DNA of 24,336 bases from a virus. Of the stretch, positions 15,327 to 22,007 are shown in pieces. The stretch covers positions 1-24,336 of the IMG/VR virus record IMGVR_UViG_3300045421_000617; one strand, written 5' to 3'. The notes under the pieces were generated by a model. The model saw only the letters and a program-made list of their open reading frames with translations, did not search any database and had not been told where the DNA came from. The translations under genes and the position numbers were made by a program. Numbering within the stretch: the first letter of the stretch is position 1; each line of letters starts with the position of its first letter.

Positions 15327-15525
15327 ACCATCTAATCAACTTGAAGTAGATACTCCAAAAGGAAGAGCTTCTATTTGGTTGGTCACGGAATATGGAACGG
15401 AGACCGAAAAAATTTTTACTTGTATTATAAAAGATACTGGTGAAATTTGGGAATACCGACCTAAAGATATAAAAGTAATAAATAATATTACATTCGGTAG
15501 AACAGCAAAAAAGGAAAATAAATGA
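15310..15525 (+). CDS. Small conserved phage-type protein of unknown function
   Basis: A 71-residue protein, MITIFEPSNQLEVDTPKGRA. It overlaps the 3' end of the transferase-like gene by 17 nt. The pattern VDTPKGRA..., WLVTEYGTE, a 'DTGEIWEYRPKDIKV' strand pair and a final NNITFGR resembles a small beta-barrel family seen in many phages ('..tP.G.G......YG.E....w.v....tgeiw......v....N.t.GR'). The function is not known to me. Its stop overlaps the next start by ATGA, so the pair is translationally coupled. Confidence 0.65.
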   Translation: MITIFEPSNQLEVDTPKGRASIWLVTEYGTETEKIFTCIIKDTGEIWEYRPKDIKVINNITFGRTAKKENK

Positions 15526-15803
15526 ATAAAACAATAAACATAAGAGAAAAAAATATTACGCAAGGCGAGAAAGCTAATCCTCAAAATTGCGCAATTGCCA
15601 GAGCAATAAAAGAAGAATACAAAAGTAAAATAAAAAACGTTTCTGTTTTACCTTCTCATATTGTTCTTGAGTTTAAAAAGCAGACTTATACTGCAGCTAT
15701 GCCTAAAAATGGCATAGATTTTATAAAAAGATTTGATAGGGGTTTAGCGGTAAATCCATTTGTGCTTAAACTAAGATTTAAAAAAGACTACGCCTTAGTC
15801 TGA
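15522..15803 (+). CDS. Small conserved phage-type protein of unknown function
   Basis: A 93-residue protein. It begins NKTINIREKNITQGEKANPQ, then CAIARAIKEEYK, ending in FIKRFDRGLAVNPFVLKLRF. The layout 'I.v...hi..G....... C.iA.Ai ... i........y...mP......FI..FD.g..v.PF.f.L.f' is one I have seen in small proteins of phages and bacteria of unknown role. A weak SD (AAGGAAAATAA) precedes the ATG. It is the last gene of the transferase-like operon; the 63 nt after it contain the leader of the large adhesin gene. Confidence 0.65.
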   Translation: MNKTINIREKNITQGEKANPQNCAIARAIKEEYKSKIKNVSVLPSHIVLEFKKQTYTAAMPKNGIDFIKRFDRGLAVNPFVLKLRFKKDYALV

Positions 15804-15830
15804 TCTAATAGTAAAAATACCATTTATAAT

Positions 15831-15838
15831 GGTGTAAA
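15831..15838 (+). promoter_or_regulatory. GTGTAA motif and leader hairpin upstream of the adhesin gene
   Basis: GGTGTAAA lies 29 nt before ATG 15867, the widest spacing of the set. The extra room holds a short hairpin, AGGTTT (15838-15843) pairing with AAACCT (15850-15855) around a six-base loop. Confidence 0.45.
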
Positions 15839-15866
15839 GGTTTAGTAGAAAACCTATAAAAGAATT

Positions 15867-18800
15867 ATGGACAAAAAGCGTATAAATGATATTTTAGATT
15901 TTATTCAGAACATAAATTCTGTTAGTAGTAATCAAAGTGATTATGTGCCATATCCTACCGGTCCCCAATGGTGTTGTGATTGCGGTGATTGTTATAAAGC
16001 ATATCGAATCGGCACATGTTACGAACAAGTAGAATGTAGAGACGGCAAAATTTCTGGTTTTCTTTGCCCAAAAAAAGACAGAATAACTGGAAGATGTATT
16101 TTAGATCAACGAAACTGCTCGTCGTCCATATTCCAAAAACCTATTATGATAAATATGGAGATTAATATCCCCGAATGTAATCTAAAATATATACAAAGAG
16201 TTCCCTATATTAGCAACCTAGCATTAGCTGCGAGCGAAAAACTTACTTGCACACATGGCAAACCCAGTATTCAGAAAAGGCACAGAGGCAATTTAGGCAT
16301 AGATCAAACTAAAGGGTGTTGCGAAAAAAGACAATACCCTATGATTTATAGATCTTCTACAGGATTTTCTGGGGATCCTGTTGGCGGATATTTTACTGAC
16401 GATAGAAAAGCAGTTGACTTTCACACAGGCTGGACTTCTGTCCAATGGGCTATGTACCAAAGCGGCGGGTATTGGGATGTTGTGTTTTCAGATACAGAAA
16501 TTGTCAGGAATCAAAATGTATACGTTAAAGCTACTCTTATTAAAGACCCAAATTTTAAGTGCCCGTCTGATCCAGAGGAAAGAGCTTTATGGTGTCAATA
16601 TTCTCCTGGAGCATTGGATGAAACTGGGCTCTCAGTATGCTGCGAGCGTACGCCTGCTTGCAAAAGTGCACCATGCGCAGTTGGAGAATTTTGTCCACCA
16701 TATTGTTTTCGGTTAAAATCTTCTGTTGTAAATCCAGATGGCACGTTTATTTGTGATGTAGGCAAAATGCCACTAACGCCTACTCCAACGCCTACTCCAA
16801 CGCCTAAAGAAGAAAATTACTTAGAATGGGCACAAAAAGCTAAAATTTGTCCATCTAAAAAATTAGATAAAAATGCTAATTGTCTAATTCTTTCATCAAA
16901 CGAACACGCCGTACTAGACCAAATAATAAAAACTACTTATACTTACAAAGGGCAAAAAACTATCATAGATTTTATAACTTATAAGAAAGAAAATAAGTTA
17001 ATTTGTCCAAGTATATTAGAAAGTCGTCCTACTTGTAATTATGGTACAGCTTATGTTGCAGATTGGGGCCCAATGATCAACCCGACTTGTTGTCTTCCAA
17101 TTTGGAAATGCCCTCAAAATACTACCAGTGTTTCTGATAATCAAAGAGTGTCTTTCTGTTTTAATCAATTAAAAAATTTAATAAATTCTAACCCTTTTAT
17201 CTCTCCTGTTTTTACTCCTCCGCCAAACACCGGAGGTGCTGAAGGTGGAAACAAATCTCCAAAAGAGAAGAGTCTACTTAATTTGAAAACATATGGATAT
17301 TTTTATAAATTAGAAATAACTTCTAAAGTCTGGGAAAATAAATTTCAATCTGTGCATTCATTTATAGACCTAGAGCTCTCTGGATTAAAAGAAGAAGAAG
17401 TATATTACGACGAAAAAAATAAGTGCGCATACATTATGTATCCATCTCGCAAAAAAACTTATTATATAAAATCTGGAGTTTCTGTCCTACCAGGAGTCGG
17501 TGGAATTTGCGATAGTGAATGTATATCCGTAACCCTAGACCCTTGCGCAACTGGAAAAATATGTAGAAAAACAAATCCTCACCACATTCATGTGGGGGGC
17601 GGGGTGCGGGGAGAGATCTGGCCGGACGCTTTTGGCGGTGCGGCAGTACGAAAAGCTTACAAAAGATATCCTGAAAATTGGCCTGGACCACATAAGATAT
17701 CTATAGATAAAACTACAAAAAACTTATTTTTAGGTCGTGGATGCATTGAAATAGAGATTAGAAACTCTGAAATAACAAATCTTTGGTCTAAGGCAGAGTC
17801 TGTTGGTATAATTAATATAAAAGCTACAGTAGGCGGCTGTTATCGTACTACAGGTGATACAGGAAAATTAACTTTTAAAAATCTTGATCCTTCTACGGGA
17901 GCTTTTAATATAGAACTATCTGGCAGCTTAAATGGTCAAAAAGGTGGCGACCCAGGACAAGGCTGCCGAAAACAAAGCGACATATTTGGATTAGAAGGCC
18001 TCAACATATTAAGTTTAAAATTAAACAAAGTTCGATTAAACGGTATTATTCTCAAAAAAGCGCCTCGAGAACTTGGTTTACACGGAGTCGAAGGATCTTT
18101 AACAATTGCTCCAGACAAGCCTTCTTTAGTAAATCTGTTATATTTAAATTCTTACGAAAACGAAAGCCTTGATTGGCCTTGGAATCAAAAGCAAAATTAT
18201 ATTGATTGGCCTAGGATTGTAACTAGTAATCCTGATCACGGCTTCACATTAAATATAAATAATAATTGCTGTTTCCAATACAACTCAGAGCTAAATACAA
18301 ATACGTTTTGGGAGTCGCATCTTCATGCACCACAAGTCGGAAGTTACTATCTAAACAATGCAGAAACAAATAAAAACGTATTAAAAGGAATTAATAACAC
18401 TGTAAACTTAATGCCTGGTATAAGTGCAATTTTATCAAAAAGCCTTCATAATACGAACGCTCCACAAATTAGATTAAATTCTAATATTGAGAATTTTATA
18501 ATTTCAGGTATAGGCAAACCCGATAAAAGTAATGATCTCATAGATTTTATAAATAAAATAAACTTTGGAGATTTAAATTTATCCTATAGAGAATGGCCAA
18601 TGTTTATCATAGGGGAATTATTTATTATATTAAGAAATTCTTTTTCTGTAAATAAAAACTCAGAGATTTCTGCTATACTAACTAATTTAAAAAGAAAATT
18701 AAACGCTACAGTAATGCTTGGTTGGTATAATCTAACTAAGATAAATGAACATATTCCTACTCCTCCGCTTCTTCCGCCTCGTCCACCTCCTCCGCTTCTT

Positions 18801-19805
18801 CCGCCTCCTACCCCAACATCAACAAATATTATACAAACCGGTGTTCTTTGTCCAGATTATTCTTTTGGATCTTCAGGAAGAACTATAGGAGTTTTAGATC
18901 TCGACAATGATAGCTTATGGGCTCAAAAATACGGATTCGGGTCTAGCGCAGAATCTAGCCGACCTGATTATTATGATACAGTATACGTTTTTGAAGCTTC
19001 TTCTACAGGATTTATCACTACGCTAAGTTTTGCTCATAGATGGGAAGAAGAGATTTCTCAAAAATACGGATTAGCAACGCTTCAAATTTATTCTGGAAGC
19101 GGAATCAGTGGCCCATTGCTTTTTCAAAGTAGAATTATTATACAATCCGGAGATAATACACCTCTAGAAAATAAATATACAAATTATAACGTTAATGTCC
19201 CTTGCGTCGCAAAAAATAAATACTCTGTTAGATTAAATTACGAATCTGCTAAAAGTATTCCAGTTCCGTTGTCCATAATTGGATGGGCCCACCCCTTTCA
19301 TTCAAAATTCTTTGAGTACTACACATACACAAGAAATGTCCGCACTCTTCAAAAGATTGCATATACTCCTGATTTTAGAGTTTATATTTCAAAAAATTCT
19401 TCGCCAATTAAACTTTGCAAGGAACCTACTTTAATTTATAAAGGCGACTTTATTCAAGGTCAAATACCTATTGAGTTTGCTCCTATTAACGTTGGAAGAC
19501 CTGTAATATTGCCTCCAAAAAACCCCGTTATACCTCCACCAAAGAATCCCAATTGCCATCCTACCCAATATGATACCGTTGTCTACAATCATAGGGCCCC
19601 AGTTAATTATTTTCCTGAAGGGTGCTTAGATCCAAGTCTTCCAAGTATCATTGGTTGGATAAGAATTTGGGGCGACAAAAAAGAATATCCTATAGTAAAC
19701 CCTGAATTCAAAAATTACGCCGCAGTTTTGCAGAAGCATCGAAAAGTATATAAACCAACTACTTACCCTCAACATATAAGTCTTGAGGATCTTGTGAAAC
19801 CTTAG
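15867..19805 (+). CDS. Large Cys-rich modular adhesin/fibre protein with Pro/Thr linkers
   Basis: A 1312-residue protein, the largest in the window, alone in its transcription unit. The first 300 residues are unusually Cys-rich for a phage protein (CCDCGDC at 36-42, several CC pairs, CKSAPC, CPPYC), implying disulphides or metal binding. A (Thr-Pro) linker follows at about 303-313 (TPTPTPTPTP). A second, proline-rich linker lies near 965-985 (TPPLLPPRPPPPLLPPPTPT) and a third near 1211-1228 (ILPPKNPVIPPPKNP). The segment after the second linker (about 990-1145, with LWAQKYGFGSS and TLQIYSGSGISGP) looks like a beta-sandwich carbohydrate-binding-type module. No signal peptide, membrane anchor or catalytic motif is evident. 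Linker-separated globular modules suggest a host-binding surface protein; this is inference. A short GC-rich patch at about 17,590-17,650 encodes HVGGGVRGEIWPDAFGGAA. Confidence 0.6.
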   Translation: MDKKRINDILDFIQNINSVSSNQSDYVPYPTGPQWCCDCGDCYKAYRIGTCYEQVECRDGKISGFLCPKKDRITGRCILDQRNCSSSIFQKPIMINMEINIPECNLKYIQRVPYISNLALAASEKLTCTHGKPSIQKRHRGNLGIDQTKGCCEKRQYPMIYRSSTGFSGDPVGGYFTDDRKAVDFHTGWTSVQWAMYQSGGYWDVVFSDTEIVRNQNVYVKATLIKDPNFKCPSDPEERALWCQYSPGALDETGLSVCCERTPACKSAPCAVGEFCPPYCFRLKSSVVNPDGTFICDVGKMPLTPTPTPTPTPKEENYLEWAQKAKICPSKKLDKNANCLILSSNEHAVLDQIIKTTYTYKGQKTIIDFITYKKENKLICPSILESRPTCNYGTAYVADWGPMINPTCCLPIWKCPQNTTSVSDNQRVSFCFNQLKNLINSNPFISPVFTPPPNTGGAEGGNKSPKEKSLLNLKTYGYFYKLEITSKVWENKFQSVHSFIDLELSGLKEEEVYYDEKNKCAYIMYPSRKKTYYIKSGVSVLPGVGGICDSECISVTLDPCATGKICRKTNPHHIHVGGGVRGEIWPDAFGGAAVRKAYKRYPENWPGPHKISIDKTTKNLFLGRGCIEIEIRNSEITNLWSKAESVGIINIKATVGGCYRTTGDTGKLTFKNLDPSTGAFNIELSGSLNGQKGGDPGQGCRKQSDIFGLEGLNILSLKLNKVRLNGIILKKAPRELGLHGVEGSLTIAPDKPSLVNLLYLNSYENESLDWPWNQKQNYIDWPRIVTSNPDHGFTLNINNNCCFQYNSELNTNTFWESHLHAPQVGSYYLNNAETNKNVLKGINNTVNLMPGISAILSKSLHNTNAPQIRLNSNIENFIISGIGKPDKSNDLIDFINKINFGDLNLSYREWPMFIIGELFIILRNSFSVNKNSEISAILTNLKRKLNATVMLGWYNLTKINEHIPTPPLLPPRPPPPLLPPPTPTSTNIIQTGVLCPDYSFGSSGRTIGVLDLDNDSLWAQKYGFGSSAESSRPDYYDTVYVFEASSTGFITTLSFAHRWEEEISQKYGLATLQIYSGSGISGPLLFQSRIIIQSGDNTPLENKYTNYNVNVPCVAKNKYSVRLNYESAKSIPVPLSIIGWAHPFHSKFFEYYTYTRNVRTLQKIAYTPDFRVYISKNSSPIKLCKEPTLIYKGDFIQGQIPIEFAPINVGRPVILPPKNPVIPPPKNPNCHPTQYDTVVYNHRAPVNYFPEGCLDPSLPSIIGWIRIWGDKKEYPIVNPEFKNYAAVLQKHRKVYKPTTYPQHISLEDLVKP

Positions 19806-20110
19806 TTTAAAACTTTTAATTGAAAACTTTGAGGCGGATATTTTATAGATAGAAATACATTATTATTGTGAAATTCCTGAGGAAGTTTATATAAATTTAA
19901 ATCAAAGTTAGAAACAAGAATGCTTAGGTTAGCGTTAATTATATCTCTCTCTAAATAAGCAGTGCTACGATTAATTAAAAGTATATTAGATCCTGCGTTG
20001 ATAAGATCAATAATCTTAGGATCTGTAAATAAATTATAATTATTTTGAATATCTTTTAAGCCAGATAAGCCAGATATAGATAGAGATCCAGAAACAACAC
20101 TATAGCTCAT
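19802..20110 (-). CDS. Small protein of unknown function
   Basis: A 102-residue protein, MSYSVVSGSLSISGLSGLKD, with a Ser/Gly/Ile-rich start and an Asn/Leu-rich body (IDLINAGSNILLINRSTAYL). No recognised domain, no clear membrane segment. Its stop codon is interlocked with the stop of the 1312-residue adhesin on the other strand (the two stops share bases within CTTAGT), so the convergent genes leave no room for a terminator. It is preceded 18 nt upstream by the cysteine-protease-like gene and is probably co-transcribed with it. Confidence 0.5.
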   Translation of the reverse strand: MSYSVVSGSLSISGLSGLKDIQNNYNLFTDPKIIDLINAGSNILLINRSTAYLERDIINANLSILVSNFDLNLYKLPQEFHNNNVFLSIKYPPQSFQLKVLN

Positions 20111-20128
20111 TTAATTTATTATATACAA

Positions 20129-20584
20129 TTAGATATAAATTGTCCAAATACTATTAAATTCTTCTTCTGTTAAATCAAGAACAGAGCCGTTTTGTGGTTC
20201 AAAAAATATTTGACGACAGATATTTCCATCGTTTATGTATACTACATTAATAGCATGGCCACCTTTAGAGCCGTCTTCTGCTCTTGAATTTGCCATATAA
20301 TTTATAACGCCCACGGCAATGCCCTCTGCGTCGCTATCAATTGAACTAAAATAATATCCGCTTGCAAACAATTTAAAAGCATCTGCAAAATTATCACAAT
20401 CCCACTTGTGACTCCATTTGCTCCATTTTAATGAATTTAACCACCAATTAAATTTAGGATATATATTATTTCTAAGTAAAAATATGTTTGGCGCAAAATA
20501 ATTTTTATCTGATATTACAATGTTTTTTGGGAGGGTTGATTTTCCAACCCAGGGTGTTATTATCTCGTTTTTTGTTATAATCAT
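20129..20584 (-). CDS. Papain/transglutaminase-like cysteine hydrolase, putative
   Basis: A 151-residue protein with a plausible Cys-His-acidic/amide triad. Cys63 lies in WDCDNFADAFKLFA (61-74), His110 in GGHAINVVYIND (108-119), and FFEPQNG (127-133) supplies the third polar residue. This 'DCDNFA ... GHA.N ... EPQ' arrangement occurs in small phage proteins related to transglutaminase-like or papain-like peptidases. Substrate unknown: peptidoglycan peptide cleavage, virion maturation or host-protein cleavage are all possible. No signal peptide. It starts at ATG 20584 nine bases after an AGTGTAA motif with no Shine-Dalgarno site. Confidence 0.6.
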   Translation of the reverse strand: MIITKNEIITPWVGKSTLPKNIVISDKNYFAPNIFLLRNNIYPKFNWWLNSLKWSKWSHKWDCDNFADAFKLFASGYYFSSIDSDAEGIAVGVINYMANSRAEDGSKGGHAINVVYINDGNICRQIFFEPQNGSVLDLTEEEFNSIWTIYI

Positions 20585-20592
20585 ACATAAAG

Positions 20593-20602
20593 TTTACACT
20601 TT
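20593..20602 (-). promoter_or_regulatory. AGTGTAA motif within a dyad upstream of the hydrolase gene
   Basis: The minus strand reads AAAGTGTAAA, nine bases before ATG 20584, overlapping the stop codon of the upstream gene. It sits inside an inverted repeat, CATAAAG (20588-20594) and CTTTATG (20601-20607), so it could be an operator or hairpin as well. Confidence 0.5.
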
Positions 20603-20888
20603 ATGTAAGTTCTACTGTACGAGAAAAATTTCCTTTTAGATTTATTTTAATCTTTGGTTGTTTTTTTGACAAAATTTTTAGCAAAGGCTTATCTTTTAAT
20701 AAGCTAATAAAAAGTTTCTGTTTCTCTGGCTTATTTGTAATAAATTTCTCTTTTGATTCTCCATAATTTATATAATTTGGAGCAATTAAATTATAGTTTA
20801 AACTTTCCGACATATTTATCTTGCTAAAAGTTTTAATTAAATATCCTACTAAATAGAAGGAAAACAGTGTTACAATGAAGCTTGCCAT
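20601..20888 (-). CDS. Small membrane-anchored protein of unknown function
   Basis: A 95-residue protein with an N-terminal hydrophobic helix (MASFIVTLFSFYLVGYLIKT, residues 1-20), followed by a polar, Lys-rich soluble part (EKFITNKPEKQKLFISLLKD, KKQPKIKINLKGNF). The topology is probably a single N-terminal anchor. No family recognised. The start is preceded by an AT-only run (AATATATATTAATATACAAAT) with neither a Shine-Dalgarno site nor an AGTGTAA motif. It is likely the first gene of the leftward unit 20888 to 19802. Confidence 0.45.
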   Translation of the reverse strand: MASFIVTLFSFYLVGYLIKTFSKINMSESLNYNLIAPNYINYGESKEKFITNKPEKQKLFISLLKDKPLLKILSKKQPKIKINLKGNFSRTVELT

Positions 20889-21016
20889 ATTTGTATATTA
20901 ATATATATTTACTTTTAAGTCAACAAATTTAAATTTTTAAAATAAAAAATTTTTTTGCATGCTATATTCTAATAAAAAAAGATCAATTTATCTCTAATAG
21001 AAATTTAAATACTATC

Positions 21017-21068
21017 TATATATAAAAAGACCCTATAAAATAAAACCCCTTCGGATTTTTTTAGCCTT
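21017..21068 (+). repeat. Imperfect direct repeat, copy A
   Basis: It begins with TATATATAAAAAGAC (15 bases identical to copy B at 21792-21806) and ends with GGATTTTTTTA followed by a CCTT block. The middle differs between copies (CCCCTTCGGA here, AGCTCCGTGGA in B). It probably represents a duplicated regulatory element of the left-part genome. Confidence 0.5.
21042..21059 (-). terminator. Possible rho-independent terminator for the leftward genes 21770-21332
   Basis: In minus-strand RNA, AAAATCC and GGGTTTT can pair (one G-U) around a GAAG loop, followed by ATTTTATA. The stem is short and AT-rich, so this is tentative. It would have to act after the transcript has run through the plus-strand gene at 21139-21330 antisense. 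Confidence 0.25.
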
Positions 21069-21116
21069 CATAAAATAAACACCTATATTAAATATAAATG
21101 ATTTTAAAAATGGATG

Positions 21117-21123
21117 GGTGTAA
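21117..21123 (+). promoter_or_regulatory. GTGTAA motif upstream of the gene at 21139
   Basis: GGTGTAA lies 15 nt before ATG 21139. A short dyad follows it (ACCT..AGGT around ATCTATAG), as in the leader at 15831. Confidence 0.4.
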
Positions 21124-21138
21124 CCTATCTATAGAGGT

Positions 21139-21330
21139 ATGAACAAGAAATTCGTTTTATTTGGATTATTTATATTTGTTATAGGATACTGGTTAGGAAT
21201 AGCTAATATACAAGTAAATTACTTTAGAAAGAGTAGTGGCGAATCTATCCTATACATATCAGGAAAAAACAGTTTTATTACTATAGACATAAGGGATAAA
21301 AAGACAAAACAAATATTATATCAAGAATAG
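21139..21330 (+). CDS. Small membrane-anchored protein
   Basis: A 63-residue protein with an N-terminal membrane helix (KFVLFGLFIFVIGYWLGIA, residues 4-22) and a short beta-rich exterior part (ESILYISGKNSFITIDIRDK). It could be a signal anchor. AGAGGT directly before the ATG is too close to be a good ribosome binding site. Its stop is one base from the stop of the convergent gene ending at 21332. No family recognised; holin or superinfection-exclusion roles are possible for a protein of this shape but are not supported by any motif. Confidence 0.5.
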   Translation: MNKKFVLFGLFIFVIGYWLGIANIQVNYFRKSSGESILYISGKNSFITIDIRDKKTKQILYQE

Positions 21331-21331
21331 C

Positions 21332-21538
21332 TTAAACTGGTGGCAAAGTTGCATCGTTATTGCTAGGGGTCTTGCCTAATTCAACAGCGTCTCTATAAGA
21401 AGGCATTAACTTTCTATACTGATCTAAAACATGTTGATAGTATTTATTCTCTGTTTGACCAGCCAAACGATCTAATATAGCTTTACATTCTTCTAGTTTT
21501 AGTTGATTGACTTTTTTCGTGTTCTTTTTATTTGCCAT
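21332..21538 (-). CDS. Small helical protein
   Basis: A 68-residue, Lys-rich then helical protein: MANKKNTKKVNQLKLEECKA followed by ILDRLAGQTENKYYQHVLDQ and YRKLMPSYRDA. The LEECKAILDRL and YYQHVLDQYRKL helices suggest a compact helical or coiled-coil domain, with a disordered tail (TPSNNDATLPPV). No function can be assigned. It follows the 71-residue membrane protein gene by 16 nt, with an AGTGTAT variant motif between them. Confidence 0.55.
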   Translation of the reverse strand: MANKKNTKKVNQLKLEECKAILDRLAGQTENKYYQHVLDQYRKLMPSYRDAVELGKTPSNNDATLPPV

Positions 21539-21548
21539 ACGCTATAAA

Positions 21549-21555
21549 ATACACT
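21549..21555 (-). promoter_or_regulatory. AGTGTAT, variant of the AGTGTAA motif
   Basis: The minus strand reads TGAGTGTATTTT, ten bases before ATG 21538, and the TGA is the stop codon of the gene upstream (21555). This is the same stop-codon/motif juxtaposition as at 2207 and 20593. Confidence 0.35.
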
Positions 21556-21770
21556 CATTTAATAGTATCATCTATGATATCATCTATACCGTCTCTATCT
21601 TTGTCTTTAAAAGCCTCTGGATCTCTTACAAATACTTTTTTAGCCATCAAATAATCATCGGCATTCTCGTTTTCTATATAATCAATTGTATTTTTATTCC
21701 ATTTAAATAATAGATAATAAGCCCCAGTTATTAATAAAACAACAGATAAAATAAAGAACAAAAAGAACAT
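21555..21770 (-). CDS. Membrane-anchored protein with a Ca2+-loop-like DxDxDG tail
   Basis: A 71-residue protein with an N-terminal membrane helix (FFLFFILSVVLLITGAYYLLF, starting at residue 2) and an acidic tail ending DKDRDGIDDIIDD (about 56-68). D-x-D-x-D-G-I-x-D is the core of a calcium-binding loop of EF-hand or thrombospondin-type-3 kind, here as a single copy. No known family. The start, ATG 21770, lies 14 nt after an AGTGTAA motif. This is the last gene with left-part composition. Confidence 0.5.
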   Translation of the reverse strand: MFFLFFILSVVLLITGAYYLLFKWNKNTIDYIENENADDYLMAKKVFVRDPEAFKDKDRDGIDDIIDDTIK

Positions 21771-21783
21771 ATGTATATATTAA

Positions 21784-21792
21784 TTTACACTT
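21784..21792 (-). promoter_or_regulatory. AGTGTAA motif upstream of the gene at 21770
   Basis: The minus strand reads AAGTGTAAA with GTGTAA ending 14 nt before the ATG. It touches repeat copy B, which starts at 21792. Confidence 0.5.
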
Positions 21793-21843
21793 ATATATAA
21801 AAAGACTTTATAACAAAAATAGCTCCGTGGATTTTTTTACCTT
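21792..21843 (+). repeat. Imperfect direct repeat, copy B
   Basis: The second copy of the element at 21017-21068. It starts with the same 15 bases, keeps a TATAA block eight bases later, and shares GGATTTTTTTA near its end. It lies in the ~330-nt non-coding stretch between 21770 and 22103. Confidence 0.5.
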
Positions 21844-21937
21844 GATTACTTTACAATACTATAAAGTATTTAAATAAATTTAAAATATAGGACTATATAG
21901 ATAAATGCTTTTATTATTCTGGGGAGACTGAAATTAG

Positions 21938-22007
21938 TACCCCCCGTCGACCCTCTCATCCCGAATGTTTTGAATTTTTTCAAAAATGGGGGGGTATCTT
22001 TTTTTAC
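21938..22007 (+). terminator. Terminator-like inverted repeat with C6/G7 arms
   Basis: TACCCCCC (21938-21945) can pair with GGGGGGTA (21989-21996), followed by TCTTTTTTTA. Inside the loop, TTTTGAA and TTCAAAA (21968-21985) form a second short stem. A strong G:C stem followed by a T run resembles a rho-independent terminator on the plus strand, though the outer loop is long (about 43 nt). Confidence 0.3.

Larger units (their letters stand above)
20889..21138 (+). other. Non-coding AT-rich region between divergent genes
   Basis: About 250 bases with no supportable gene, between the leftward gene starting at 20888 and the rightward gene at 21139. It holds the first copy of a ~52-nt repeat (21017-21068), a possible minus-strand terminator and, at its right end, a GTGTAA motif. 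The rest is nearly pure A/T. Confidence 0.6.

Noticed and set aside
15247-15584. Two overlapping minus-strand ORFs with Phe/Tyr-rich hydrophobic translations
   Set aside because: Antisense to the coupled plus-strand genes at 14631-15803; no start signals.
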